From Edaphocola aurantiacus (GTDB taxonomy: Bacteria; Bacteroidota; Bacteroidia; Chitinophagales; Chitinophagaceae), in assembly GCF_019797745.1 (NCBI RefSeq), contig NZ_VOSI01000002.1:558001-622000 (forward strand): a stretch of 64,000 bases of DNA, written 5' to 3'. Shown in pieces: positions 33,372-42,112 of the stretch (within the stretch, counting starts at the first letter, position 1; each line of letters opens with the position of its first letter). The position numbers and the translations under genes are program-made. The notes under the pieces were generated by a model. It saw only the letters and a list, made by a program, of their open reading frames with translations, did not search any database and was not told where the DNA came from.

Positions 33372-33440
33372 ATAAAAATCAATTAAAGAAATAACGTGTT
33401 ATGGTCGATAATCGTACAAAGATATCAGATCAAAAATAAA

Positions 33441-33466
33441 GCCACTCTCCTGAACAGGAGAATGGC
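33441..33466 (-). terminator. Terminator after the 33494-34312 barrel gene
   Basis: 12-bp stem with one G-T pair (GCCACTCTCCTG with CAGGAGAATGGC on the plus strand, loop AA), followed on the minus strand by TTTATTTTT. Confidence 0.75.
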
Positions 33467-33493
33467 GTAAAAACTATTTATGAGCAGAAAAAG

Positions 33494-34312
33494 TTAATGA
33501 TGATCATTCCACCATCCGTCTTCTTTCCAGTTGAAGGAGAATGGCATGATAACCAGTGATAAAGTAAATGCGTTTTTACCGGTCAGCTGGCTGTTGCTCT
33601 GTAAGCCAGGTATATTGAACAGATTATTTCCTTTTTCGTAGAATGGAATGTTACCAAAAGCATACTGTGCTCTTAACTTGAATACGATACCGGCTTTCAG
33701 GCCTACTTCACCCTTTATAAATGGGGTAATGCCCGTGCCGAATCCGCCACTGCCGTAATCTACAGTCATGTTCAGTGAAGGGTGAACACCTGCACCAAAG
33801 GTACCCGTCCAGCGGCTGTATTTTTCCAGGGTAGCCTCGCCTCCGAATTTCAGATCAAGACTTACCGGAAGTGCCATTTGTACAGATACTGCAGAGAATC
33901 CGAACATCGGATCACTATAAGTAACACCGTTTACATTTCCGTTCTCATCTGTGGTAAAGCCACTGAATTCAGGAACTTTATAATCCCACATATAAGCATT
34001 GTATGCATAATCGATGCCTAAGGCCAGCAAAGTATGTCCGCCAAGACGTGCCATTGGTATATAGGTACCGGCAAAGCCGCCATAACCAAATTTACTGTTT
34101 ACATTCTGGCTGATATCCCGTGTAAATTCTTTTCCTGATCCACCATCTTTAATGGTTTCAGTACTTTGATAGGTAGCGTTAGCCATTGAGTAAGAGTATC
34201 CTATTTCCCAGCGTTTCAGAAAGTTAGGTAAGCCGTTGCCCGCTTGAGCTTCAGCACATCCGGCAAGCAGGATAGCTGAGGCTATTGCCGTCTTAAGCAT
34301 ATTAAATTTCAT
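33494..34312 (-). CDS. Outer-membrane beta-barrel protein, function unknown
   Basis: A 272-residue exported protein. The N-terminus has a hydrophobic signal with a possible lipobox (LAGC at 17-20) and also a type I cleavage site (AQA-GN), so it may be a lipoprotein or a plain barrel. The rest alternates aromatic and polar residues in 10-14 strands (WEIGYSYSMANATY, LLALGIDYAYNAYMWDY, FKLRAQYAFGNIPFY) and ends in FNWKEDGWWNDHH. No family is recognised. Free-standing with its own terminator. Confidence 0.7.
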   Translation of the reverse strand: MKFNMLKTAIASAILLAGCAEAQAGNGLPNFLKRWEIGYSYSMANATYQSTETIKDGGSGKEFTRDISQNVNSKFGYGGFAGTYIPMARLGGHTLLALGIDYAYNAYMWDYKVPEFSGFTTDENGNVNGVTYSDPMFGFSAVSVQMALPVSLDLKFGGEATLEKYSRWTGTFGAGVHPSLNMTVDYGSGGFGTGITPFIKGEVGLKAGIVFKLRAQYAFGNIPFYEKGNNLFNIPGLQSNSQLTGKNAFTLSLVIMPFSFNWKEDGWWNDHH

Positions 34313-34393
34313 TGTTGTTTAATTTATATACTGGAAAAGTAATAATTTTTTCGGTAAAAATTAACAAAATCAATATATTTTGTAAGGAAAAAG

Positions 34394-34957
34394 TTAATCT
34401 TTCTTTTTAAGGTAGTCTGTGAAGTTATTTCCCTGGTTTTGTTCCTTGCTGAAATGAGTATTAAAGTCTGAAGATTTGTTTTTAGGAATAGATAAAGATT
34501 TCCATTCTTTACTCAGCATTTTACCCAGGAATACGATTTGACCAACGTGATAAGCATAATGGGCGATCTGCCGTTGAATGGCCTCCATGACACTGTGCGC
34601 CTGGCTGCGGATATAGACGGTCTTGTTCAGGTCTGCATCGGTAAGTGCATTTAAGGTGTCCAGCAGTACTTTCCAGCCCTCGTTCCATTGCTGCATTATG
34701 TTGTCGGGGTTACGGTCGGTAGTCTCAAATTCACTATCGCGGTTTCTCCATTCCTTTTCTCCGTCGGTAGTGAGAAAGTCGGTCCAGCGGGACAGCATAT
34801 TGCCATGCAGATGCTGTATGATCAGCGCTATACTATTGCTATCCTCGTTCGCCTGCCAGAATAATTGTTCGGGATCGATCTGTTGAACTGTTTTTTCTCC
34901 CAGGGTTTTATAATACTCGAAAAGCACAATACTGTTTTTCAGAAAAGACGTTTCCAT
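34394..34957 (-). CDS. DUF1572 (DinB-like) protein
   Basis: A 187-residue soluble four-helix protein of the DinB/DUF1572 type. IALIIQHLHGNMLSRWTDFLTTDGEK near 42 and RQIAHYAYHVGQIVFLGKMLSKEW near 128 carry the histidines (HLHGN, HYAYHVGQ) that bind a metal in DinB-fold proteins. The family occurs in Bacillota and Bacteroidota; its role is unknown. It is separated from the upstream trxA by a terminator. Confidence 0.8.
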   Translation of the reverse strand: METSFLKNSIVLFEYYKTLGEKTVQQIDPEQLFWQANEDSNSIALIIQHLHGNMLSRWTDFLTTDGEKEWRNRDSEFETTDRNPDNIMQQWNEGWKVLLDTLNALTDADLNKTVYIRSQAHSVMEAIQRQIAHYAYHVGQIVFLGKMLSKEWKSLSIPKNKSSDFNTHFSKEQNQGNNFTDYLKKKD

Positions 34958-34976
34958 ATCTATATTAATTTAAAAA

Positions 34977-35000
34977 GGCCCTTCCGGTTAAGGAAGAGCC
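34977..35000 (-). terminator. trxA terminator
   Basis: GGCCCTTCC (34978-34986) pairs, with one G-T pair, with GGAAGAGCC (34992-35000). On the minus strand it is followed by TTTTTAAATT. Confidence 0.7.
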
Positions 35001-35032
35001 TGAGTTTAAAAATGCTTTACATCCTGATTAGA

Positions 35033-35350
35033 TTACAGGTGTTGCTGAATTTTTTTCTCAAAAGCAGATCTAGGAGCGGCACCAACTTGTTTGTCCACTA
35101 CTTCTCCGTTTTTGATATACAGAATGCATGGAATGCTGGTTACTCCATACTCTACAGACAGATTAGGGTTTTCGTCTACGTTAACTTTACCCACGTTTAC
35201 TCTGCCTTCAAATTCAGTAGCCAGAGCGTCAATAGTAGGTCCTAAAGCCAGACATGGACCACACCATGGAGCCCAGAAATCCACAACGGTAAGTTTGTCG
35301 GATTTTAATACTTCTTGTTCGAAGTTAGCATCATTATATACTGCTGCCAT
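35033..35350 (-). CDS. trxA: Thioredoxin
   Basis: A 105-residue cytoplasmic thioredoxin with the active site WCGPC within VVDFWAPWCGPCLALGP near residue 29 and the cis-proline in GVTSIPCILYI near 70. It may serve as reductant for the ribonucleotide reductase and other enzymes. The -7 element TATCTTTG lies at 35390-35383, about 33 bp upstream of the start; a terminator follows the gene. Confidence 0.96.
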   Translation of the reverse strand: MAAVYNDANFEQEVLKSDKLTVVDFWAPWCGPCLALGPTIDALATEFEGRVNVGKVNVDENPNLSVEYGVTSIPCILYIKNGEVVDKQVGAAPRSAFEKKIQQHL

Positions 35351-35382
35351 TATTAAGAATTTTACTTATTTAAATGATTGGA

Positions 35383-35390
35383 CAAAGATA
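35383..35390 (-). promoter_or_regulatory. -7 promoter element of trxA
   Basis: Minus-strand TATCTTTG matches TAnnTTTG; start codon follows after 32 bp. Confidence 0.5.
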
Positions 35391-35417
35391 AGGGGCATAT
35401 TCCGGAATAAAAAATAG

Positions 35418-35444
35418 AGGATGATAATACGTTTATCACCCTCC
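35418..35444 (-). terminator. Terminator after the FadL-like gene
   Basis: GAGGATGATAA (35418-35428) pairs with TTATCACCCTC (35434-35444) with one G-T pair; on the minus strand it is followed by TATTTTTTATT. Confidence 0.75.
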
Positions 35445-35474
35445 GTTATATTTATAAAAATATTATGATTATGT

Positions 35475-36950
35475 TTAGAATTTGAACCCTAAAGTAAGTG
35501 CAACAATATTGCGGTTTGTTTTAGTAGCGGCAACATCCGGAGTCACACCACTTACAACATAAGCATTCTCTTTATAAGAAGAAGTGCTGTACAGGTAAGT
35601 CAGGTCCAGGAAGGCACTGCTGCCGAAACGGTAACCAAGGCCCAGGGAATAGTCTGTGCGGTTGCTGCCCAGATCGCTGTATTTACTGCTATATGGGTTA
35701 CCATACATCGCAAAGCCAGCTCTTACAGAGAATGGTGAAGTTACTCTATATTCAGCACCCACTCTTATATTGGAGGCACCGCGGTACAATTGATTAATGG
35801 AATTGTTTACATCAATCTGGTAATTTGTGTTACCGTTGAAGCGGTAGGACATAGTCTGGTAAGGGACATATTCATAATCAGCAGTAATAAACCCTTTATT
35901 ACCGAAAAATCCGGTAGCACTCAGTACACCTCTCCATGGTGTTCTTAAGGTATATTCGTATTGATAGATATTTTGCGGTACTACGGTACGATTGCCTGTA
36001 CCATCTTCAACATTAGCTACGATATTATAATCTGCATAGTCGGTAAGAGAGATCCATGTTGGGGTATGAATAGCTGCACCAATGCGGAAAGCCTTATCCG
36101 GCGCAAAGATCATCCCGAATTTACCGTTTACACCCACACCTGTGGTTTGCAGGTCTTCTCTGAACGTGAATCGGTCAAATCCGTTACTGTTAATGCCGGT
36201 AGCATCAGCTTCCATGAAGTCGGTGATGCGCTTAAAGCGGTATGAAGTAATGCCCAGCGTACCGCCGACCATGAACTTATCTTCATAATTTGCACCCAGG
36301 CTGAAGGTATATTCATTAACGGCACCCTTGCTGCTGGAGGTTTTCATCTGATCTAAGCGGCCGCCCTGCTCAATGACATTGCGGTATGGAACTGATTTCA
36401 GGTTGTTGTCCAGGAGGTAAGACTGGTAGCCCAGGTAACCGTAAGGGCCTGCGGACTCTTCTACTCCATTCAGTTGTGCCGCTTCGGCAAATACTTCAGA
36501 GAAAGAGCTGTTGCCGTTCATCCCCCTGAAGGTTACATTATTATTGAAATCGGCCAGTTTATTAAAGCCGATCGCGAAGGTTACTCCTTTCCAGCCGCTC
36601 TTGTTGCGACTGTTATTGAATACCAGGCTGGCATTACTCAGCTTCAGTGCCGTGCGCTCGTCAGTTGTATTTTCACCCAGGTAGCTGCTGGAGTTATTGT
36701 TCATCCTCAGCGAAGGAGTAATCGTAAATTCACTTTGTCTGTATACACCTAATCCAGCCGGGTTAACACTGGCAGCAGAGTAGTCTGCGCCTAAAGAGCC
36801 TGCAGCACCACCAATCGCCAGTGAGCGGGCAGTAGTTCCGGTTGTCAGCATTCCATATCGAAGAGCATCATCTGCAGTCTGTGCAAAAACAGCAGAACCG
36901 ATCAGTGCAAAAGCACCGGCAATCATTGCGGTTTTGGTAATAAGATTCAT
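35475..36950 (-). CDS. OmpP1/FadL-family outer-membrane transporter
   Basis: A 491-residue outer-membrane barrel. Signal peptide MNLITKTAMIAGAFALIGSA, then a FadL-like N-terminal plug (ADDALRYGMLTTGTTARSLAIGGAAGSLGADYSAASVNPAGLG), the NPAGL motif being the family hallmark. The remaining sequence is barrel strands ending in ALTLGFKF. The family imports hydrophobic compounds such as fatty acids and aromatics. The start is set at 36950, giving a normal signal peptide, and not at 36959. Free-standing. Confidence 0.87.
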   Translation of the reverse strand: MNLITKTAMIAGAFALIGSAVFAQTADDALRYGMLTTGTTARSLAIGGAAGSLGADYSAASVNPAGLGVYRQSEFTITPSLRMNNNSSSYLGENTTDERTALKLSNASLVFNNSRNKSGWKGVTFAIGFNKLADFNNNVTFRGMNGNSSFSEVFAEAAQLNGVEESAGPYGYLGYQSYLLDNNLKSVPYRNVIEQGGRLDQMKTSSSKGAVNEYTFSLGANYEDKFMVGGTLGITSYRFKRITDFMEADATGINSNGFDRFTFREDLQTTGVGVNGKFGMIFAPDKAFRIGAAIHTPTWISLTDYADYNIVANVEDGTGNRTVVPQNIYQYEYTLRTPWRGVLSATGFFGNKGFITADYEYVPYQTMSYRFNGNTNYQIDVNNSINQLYRGASNIRVGAEYRVTSPFSVRAGFAMYGNPYSSKYSDLGSNRTDYSLGLGYRFGSSAFLDLTYLYSTSSYKENAYVVSGVTPDVAATKTNRNIVALTLGFKF

Positions 36951-37073
36951 AAAGATCATGATTTTATAGGGTGTAAAAATACAATGTTTATCTGTGGTGT
37001 ATTTCAGATGTCCCGTATAGGACTACAATTTTAGCAAATGGTTTAAACTTATGCAAAGAAACCCCTTAAAAAT

Positions 37074-37106
37074 AAACAGCGCACGGAGTTCTTCCGCGCG
37101 CTGTTT
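37074..37106 (-). terminator. Terminator after the LEA-like gene
   Basis: AAACAGCGC (37074-37082) pairs with GCGCTGTTT (37098-37106), with an inner GG/CC pairing, followed on the minus strand by TATTTTTAA. Confidence 0.8.
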
Positions 37107-37119
37107 AAATGACTTTATA

Positions 37120-37398
37120 TCAGGCTTTTTTATCTTGTTCCGGTTTGTCTTCATCTTTATGGGTTGCTTTATCCCATGCATCTTCTGCTTTATCTTTCAG
37201 GTCGCCGGCCATATCTTTTGTCTTATCCCAGGCTTCCTCTGCCTTGTCTTTTGCAGCGTCCAGCAGGTCTTCCGCTTTGTCACGTGCCTGTTCTGCGGCA
37301 TCTTTCGTTGCTTCCCATGCATCAGAAGCTTTGTTTTTTAATTTATCCCAAAGGTTTTCTTCTTTAGGGGCATCCTGGTTATTCAGTTCTTCAGACAT
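37120..37398 (-). CDS. LEA-like amphipathic 11-mer repeat protein
   Basis: A 92-residue, highly charged protein made almost wholly of Lys/Glu/Asp/Ala. From residue 16 to 80 it repeats a unit of about 11 residues of the form W/L-D-K-x-K-D-x-A-E-x-A (for example WDKLKNKASDAWEATKD, DLLDAAKDKAEEAWDK). Such repeats are found in late-embryogenesis-abundant (LEA group 3) and apolipoprotein-like proteins that shield membranes or proteins during drying and freezing. No signal peptide. The protective role is inferred from composition only. Confidence 0.75.
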   Translation of the reverse strand: MSEELNNQDAPKEENLWDKLKNKASDAWEATKDAAEQARDKAEDLLDAAKDKAEEAWDKTKDMAGDLKDKAEDAWDKATHKDEDKPEQDKKA

Positions 37399-37534
37399 AA
37401 TTTATTTTTTAAGAGGTTAAAGATTATATGATAGTAAAGTTAATGCATTGATTGCTTCTGGTGCCGGCAGCGGTATAATTTAACATTAGCATCATTCATG
37501 TCTTTTCCCGTAACCAACGGGTCATGTTTTTTTG

Positions 37535-37542
37535 TACTTTTG
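37535..37542 (+). promoter_or_regulatory. -7 promoter element of thyA
   Basis: TACTTTTG lies 16 bp before the ATG at 37559, so the mRNA leader would be only about 10 nt. Confidence 0.5.
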
Positions 37543-37558
37543 TATACATTTTTACATC

Positions 37559-38353
37559 ATGCAGCAATACCATACTTTACTGAATTATATACTGGACAAC
37601 GGCGTACAGAAAGAAGATCGTACCGGTACCGGCACCATCAGCTGTTTCGGGTATCAGATGCGCTTTGATCTGAATAAAGGGTTCCCTTTACTGACAACAA
37701 AGAAACTGCACCTGAAGTCGATTATATATGAATTATTATGGTTCCTGAATGGCGATACCAATATTCAATACCTCAAAGAGCACGGGGTGCGTATCTGGGA
37801 TGAATGGGCAGATGCTAACGGTGACCTGGGTCCCGTGTATGGTAAGCAATGGCGCAGTTGGGAAGGTGCAAATGGTAAAGTGTATGACCAGATCAAAGAT
37901 GTGATACACCAGCTGAAAACAAACCCGGACAGCCGACGTATTATTGTCAATGCATGGAACGTTGCCGAACTGCCGGATATGGCGCTGAGTCCTTGCCACG
38001 CATTGTTCCAGTTCTATGTAGCGAATGGTAAACTGAGTTGTCAGCTGTACCAGCGCAGTGCCGATGTATTCCTTGGCGTGCCGTTCAATATTGCCTCTTA
38101 TGCCTTACTGACCATGATGATCGCACAGGTATGTGATCTGCAGTTGGGCGAGTTTATCCATACTTTCGGCGACGTACACCTGTACAATAACCACCTGGAG
38201 CAGGCTAAACTGCAATTGAGCCGTGAGCCGTACGATCTGCCAGCCATGCGCATCAATCCGGAGGTGAAAGATATATTCAGCTTCCGTTTCGAAGATTTTA
38301 CTTTAGAAAACTACCAGTCACATCCGCATATTAAAGCAGATGTAGCTGTATAA
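37559..38353 (+). CDS. thyA: Thymidylate synthase
   Basis: Methylates dUMP to dTMP using methylenetetrahydrofolate. The 264-residue protein aligns with E. coli ThyA in length and in the catalytic cysteine C146 (SPCHALFQF); RTGTGT (21-26), GPVYGKQWR (91-99), PDSRRI and the C-terminal [10 protein letters not shown] are also present. The start at 37559 ([12 protein letters not shown]) equals the E. coli N-terminus; a frame from 37532 would overlap the promoter. Next gene 13 nt downstream is a gamma carbonic anhydrase; no dihydrofolate reductase gene follows. Confidence 0.97.
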   Translation: MQQYHTLLNYILDNGVQKEDRTGTGTISCFGYQMRFDLNKGFPLLTTKKLHLKSIIYELLWFLNGDTNIQYLKEHGVRIWDEWADANGDLGPVYGKQWRSWEGANGKVYDQIKDVIHQLKTNPDSRRIIVNAWNVAELPDMALSPCHALFQFYVANGKLSCQLYQRSADVFLGVPFNIASYALLTMMIAQVCDLQLGEFIHTFGDVHLYNNHLEQAKLQLSREPYDLPAMRINPEVKDIFSFRFEDFTLENYQSHPHIKADVAV

Positions 38354-38366
38354 AATAATTGTTCCA

Positions 38367-38879
38367 ATGGCCGTTATACTTCCTGTTAAAGGTATCAGTC
38401 CCGAAATTCCTGAAAGTGTTTTTATTGCTCCTAATGCAACCATCGTTGGAGATGTGATTATGGGGGAAGAGTGCAGTATCTGGTTTAATGCCGTAGTGCG
38501 CGGAGATGTAAACAGCATCCGTATGGGCAACAGGGTAAATATCCAGGACGGAGCCTGCATCCATTGTACTTATGAGAAAACCAAAGTGATCATGGGCAAT
38601 AATGTTTCTGTCGGACATAATGCTATCGTGCATGGCTGTACGATAGAGGATAATGTACTGGTCGGAATGGGTGCCATTGTAATGGACAATGTACATATTG
38701 GTAGCAATACCATTATTGCAGCGGGAGCAGTAGTGCTGGAAGGCACACAAGTACCGTCAGGATGCATTTTTGCCGGAGTGCCTGCAAAAAAAGTAAAAGA
38801 TATCAGTGCAGAACTGACAGAAGGGGAGATCAACCGCATTGCCACCAATTACGTAATGTACAGCGGCTGGTTTAAATAA
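38367..38879 (+). CDS. Gamma-carbonic-anhydrase-like protein
   Basis: A 170-residue left-handed beta-helix protein of hexapeptide repeats (VIMGNN, VLVGMG, TIIAAG). Putative zinc histidines are H66, H84 and H89 (GACIHC, VGHNAIVHG). The family (YrdA/CaiE/PaaY-like) includes carbonic anhydrases and thioesterases; the activity cannot be told from the sequence. It lies 13 nt after thyA and likely shares its transcript. Its stop lies one nucleotide from that of the convergent next gene. Confidence 0.87.
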   Translation: MAVILPVKGISPEIPESVFIAPNATIVGDVIMGEECSIWFNAVVRGDVNSIRMGNRVNIQDGACIHCTYEKTKVIMGNNVSVGHNAIVHGCTIEDNVLVGMGAIVMDNVHIGSNTIIAAGAVVLEGTQVPSGCIFAGVPAKKVKDISAELTEGEINRIATNYVMYSGWFK

Positions 38880-38880
38880 T

Positions 38881-39768
38881 CTATTCCGGTTGCTGCACCT
38901 GGATCAGGGGAATCAGGCTTTCAATCTCCATTGCTTTTTCCGGTTCTCCTATATTATCATAAGTAGTAGCCAGGTGCTCCAGTAACAAGACGATTACCGA
39001 GCGGCTGTCTAATGCAGTCAGCGCTGCAAATCGCTCATATTGTCCGTTCTTCTTTAGGTACATCATAATATCGTTCCGGTTATAGATCATGCCATTGGCC
39101 GGATCTATAAAGAACTGAACTCTCTGGATTGCATTCTGCTCATCCATATCTTCAAAAGAATATACATGATCGAAGTAGGCCAGTATAAACTGGTCTGGCA
39201 GGTCTATGGCATAAATAGGCACATCCAGCATCTCGCATAAGGTGAGGTACAGGATACCGATAGAAATGGCATTGCCCTGGCGGCTTTCCACCGTATGATT
39301 GACAAAAAACAGATTGGGATTGTGTTCTGTAAGTTCATGCCCTTTAAGGCGGAAGAAATTGTACAGAATACCATTAATGATATTGATCTGCTCCAGCGGG
39401 GTCAGGAAGTTATTGAGCTCCAGCCACACATTCCGGCGCATCAGTTCAAACTGGTGCAGAATGGCCTCTCGGTCCATGTCCGGAAACCGGTATTTGGCAA
39501 TGATCAGTGCGGCTTCCAGTGCAGAAGGGCTGCTGGCCTTGGACCAGTGAATCAGTTCAGTCTGCAATTGCTGGTAGAAAGTCTGATGAATCAGGGATTC
39601 GATACGGGACTGCGCCAGCGGGCTGTCCGATACTTCCCAAAGGGCTTCCAGTTTCGGTACAACAGCAGTTCCGTAACTCAGCAATTTCTGAGATACGGTT
39701 TCATATACTTCCTGATCAGGGTCGTCGATCAGTTGTAATAACGCTATTATTTCCTTGTCTGAATTCAT
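38881..39768 (-). CDS. SirB1-type transglutaminase-like protein
   Basis: A 295-residue cytoplasmic protein. The N-terminal 100 residues are helical (HEAT-like: DDPDQEVYETVSQKLLSYGTAVVPKLEALWE). Residues 110-230 hold the SirB1/transglutaminase-core-2 region (LTPLEQINIINGILYNFFRLKGHE, then SRQGNAISIGILYLTLCEMLDVPIYAIDLP); the usual catalytic cysteine of the fold lies elsewhere or is absent. C-terminal tetratricopeptide-like helices end the protein. Function unknown. The start at 39768 (MNSDKE) fits homologues better than 39777. Confidence 0.8.
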   Translation of the reverse strand: MNSDKEIIALLQLIDDPDQEVYETVSQKLLSYGTAVVPKLEALWEVSDSPLAQSRIESLIHQTFYQQLQTELIHWSKASSPSALEAALIIAKYRFPDMDREAILHQFELMRRNVWLELNNFLTPLEQINIINGILYNFFRLKGHELTEHNPNLFFVNHTVESRQGNAISIGILYLTLCEMLDVPIYAIDLPDQFILAYFDHVYSFEDMDEQNAIQRVQFFIDPANGMIYNRNDIMMYLKKNGQYERFAALTALDSRSVIVLLLEHLATTYDNIGEPEKAMEIESLIPLIQVQQPE

Positions 39769-39816
39769 GCCCCTCATGCCGATTATTTCCTACATTTACT
39801 TACAGAAACAAATATA

Positions 39817-40551
39817 ATGAAGGAATACGGTATAATCGGCAAAAGTTTATCACATAGTTTCTCTCCACGTTATTTTGACCAAAAATTTACGCAGGAATCC
39901 ATTGATGCAGTGTTTCGGGCATTCGAACTGCCGGAGATAGATGTGGTGAACGATCTGTTGTATGCCCGTCCCCAGCTGGCCGGTTTATGTGTAACAATAC
40001 CTTATAAAGAAGCCATTATTCCTTACCTTGATGAACTGGATGCTGCTGCGCTGGATATCGGTGCGGTCAATTGCATACAGTTCTACGGAGATAAACGTAA
40101 AGGCTATAATACCGATGTCATCGGGTTCTCCGCATCCTTGAAGCCATTATTGCCCCAGGAGCCGCTACAGGCTTTGGTATTGGGAACCGGTGGTGCCTCG
40201 AAAGCGGTTTGCGCTGCGCTGAAGCAATTAGCAATACCTTATACACTGGTGAGCCGAAATGCCATTTCGGGACACCTGACTTATACCGATCTTGACGAAC
40301 AGGCTATTTCGGCGCATCGCTTAATTGTCAATACAACTCCTTTGGGTACTTACCCCGATATTACCGATCTGCCCCTGATACCATACGATGGGGTCAGTGC
40401 ACAGCATATTCTTTATGATTTAATTTACAATCCTGCTGAAACGGCATTCCTGAAAGAGGGAAAGTCGCGCGGAGCAAGGGTTAAGAACGGACTGGAAATG
40501 CTGGAACTGCAAGCCGAGGAGAACTGGCGGCTGTGGACTGCTGGGCATTAA
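39817..40551 (+). CDS. aroE: Shikimate dehydrogenase
   Basis: Reduces 3-dehydroshikimate to shikimate with NADPH in aromatic amino-acid synthesis. The 244-residue protein has the AroE order: IGKSLSHSFSPRYF at 7-20 with the substrate-binding serines, VTIPYKEAIIPYLD near 59 with the catalytic lysine, GAVNCI near 82, the dinucleotide motif LGTGGASKAV near 126, and NTTPLGTYP near 170. Slightly short for the family (about 270). Free-standing gene. Confidence 0.95.
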   Translation: MKEYGIIGKSLSHSFSPRYFDQKFTQESIDAVFRAFELPEIDVVNDLLYARPQLAGLCVTIPYKEAIIPYLDELDAAALDIGAVNCIQFYGDKRKGYNTDVIGFSASLKPLLPQEPLQALVLGTGGASKAVCAALKQLAIPYTLVSRNAISGHLTYTDLDEQAISAHRLIVNTTPLGTYPDITDLPLIPYDGVSAQHILYDLIYNPAETAFLKEGKSRGARVKNGLEMLELQAEENWRLWTAGH

Positions 40552-40600
40552 GGGTAGAATTTCGTAACTTCGCGAACATCCCCATATACTATTCCGCAAT

Positions 40601-42091
40601 ATGTTAAGGACTTTACATCTCCTTGTTTTACTGTTAGTTACGTTTTTTTCTTTTGCGCAGGAAGCGCCCAAGCGAGAGTTCAGAGCCGTATGGATCGCCA
40701 CTGTCGGTAATATAGACTGGCCTTCTAAACCCGGACTTGGCGCCGCACAGCAGCAGAAAGAGTTTATCGACCGGCTTGATTTCCTGCATGAAAATGGCTT
40801 CAATGCCGTTATTGTACAGGTGCGGCCGGCAGCTGATGCATTTTATGCATCAGAATGGGAACCCTGGAGCAAATACCTGAGCGGCAAGCAAGGCGTAGCC
40901 CCGTTCCCGATGTATGATCCCATTGCATTTATGGTGGAAGAAACACATAAGCGAAACATGGAGTTTCATGCATGGTTCAACCCTTTCAGGGCATTGGTCA
41001 ACAGTGCCATCAATCCTAATCCCCCTTCACATGCAACCCGTACACACCCTGAGTGGGTGATTCATTATGGAGGCAAGTCCTATTTCGATCCCGGGAATCC
41101 TGCCGCGCGCAATTATGTAAACCAGGTGATACTGGATGTGGTGAGACGATACGATATAGACGGGGTGCATATAGACGATTATTTTTATCCGTATAAAATT
41201 GCCGGTAAAACATTTAACGATCAGCGCTCCTTTGCAGAGTATGGTGCCGGCATGAGCATTGATGACTGGAGAAGAGATAACATCAACAAATTTGTAGAAA
41301 CGCTCTACAAGTCTGTAAAAAAAGAGAAGATGTATGTGAAGGTAGGCATCAGTCCGTTCGGCATCTGGCGCAACAACAGGCAGGACCCTACGGGTAGTGC
41401 CACTAATGGAACCAGCTGTTACGATGACCTGTATGCCGATGTAGCGACATGGGTGCGTAATAAATGGGTAGACTATGTGGCCCCTCAGTTGTACTGGGAG
41501 CATGGGCACCGCCTGGCAGCCTATGATGTGTTGGTACCCTGGTGGAAAAGCCTCTGTAAAGAGCGTGCATTATATATCGGCATGGGCGTATACCGTATGG
41601 TAAATGCGACACAGCCGGTATGGAAAGGTTACGGAGAGATCCTGAAACAGGTACAGACCGAACGTAGCTATAAAGCAGATGGTGCAATTATGTACAGCAT
41701 GTCCAGTTTTGATAAAATCGGTTCAGGTTTATCTAACCAGTTAAAACAGGCTGAGTACTACGGCTCTATTGCCATTCCACCGGCTATGCCCTGGCTGGAT
41801 AACACCGCACCGGCAGCTCCGAGAGCTACACTGAAAGTAACCAATAACCAGAAATCCGCAATCATTACCTGGGAGCCATCGGCCAGTAAAGAGCCGCTGA
41901 GATACCTTGTGTATAAATTTAATAAAGGTGAAACCGTTGATCTGAATAAGTCTATCAAACTGGTAGCCATCACACAAAAGAATGTATTTGTGGATGATGA
42001 TCCTGACTTTATACATGCGCAGTACGTGATCACGGCTGCAGACCGCCTGTGGAATGAAAGCAAACCAAGTGAAATACTAGTCTATCGATAA
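40601..42091 (+). CDS. GHL10-type family 10 glycosyl hydrolase-like protein
   Basis: A 496-residue exported enzyme. Signal peptide ends in FFSFAQE. Residues 25-330 are the GHL10 (DUF187) TIM barrel: FRAVWIATVGNIDWPS, NGFNAVIVQVRPAADAFY, FHAWFNPFRAL, YDIDGVHIDDYFYPY, VKVGISPFGIW and WVDYVAPQLYWEHG, with conserved acids in VHIDDYF. The last 100 residues look like an immunoglobulin or fibronectin-type domain (SAIITWEPSASKEPLRYLVYKF). Family members act on cell-wall or host glycans; the substrate is unknown. A TAACTTCG motif at 40565-40572 may be its -7 element. Confidence 0.88.
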   Translation: MLRTLHLLVLLLVTFFSFAQEAPKREFRAVWIATVGNIDWPSKPGLGAAQQQKEFIDRLDFLHENGFNAVIVQVRPAADAFYASEWEPWSKYLSGKQGVAPFPMYDPIAFMVEETHKRNMEFHAWFNPFRALVNSAINPNPPSHATRTHPEWVIHYGGKSYFDPGNPAARNYVNQVILDVVRRYDIDGVHIDDYFYPYKIAGKTFNDQRSFAEYGAGMSIDDWRRDNINKFVETLYKSVKKEKMYVKVGISPFGIWRNNRQDPTGSATNGTSCYDDLYADVATWVRNKWVDYVAPQLYWEHGHRLAAYDVLVPWWKSLCKERALYIGMGVYRMVNATQPVWKGYGEILKQVQTERSYKADGAIMYSMSSFDKIGSGLSNQLKQAEYYGSIAIPPAMPWLDNTAPAAPRATLKVTNNQKSAIITWEPSASKEPLRYLVYKFNKGETVDLNKSIKLVAITQKNVFVDDDPDFIHAQYVITAADRLWNESKPSEILVYR

Positions 42092-42112
42092 TCATTTTAA
42101 ATTGTAAACAGC

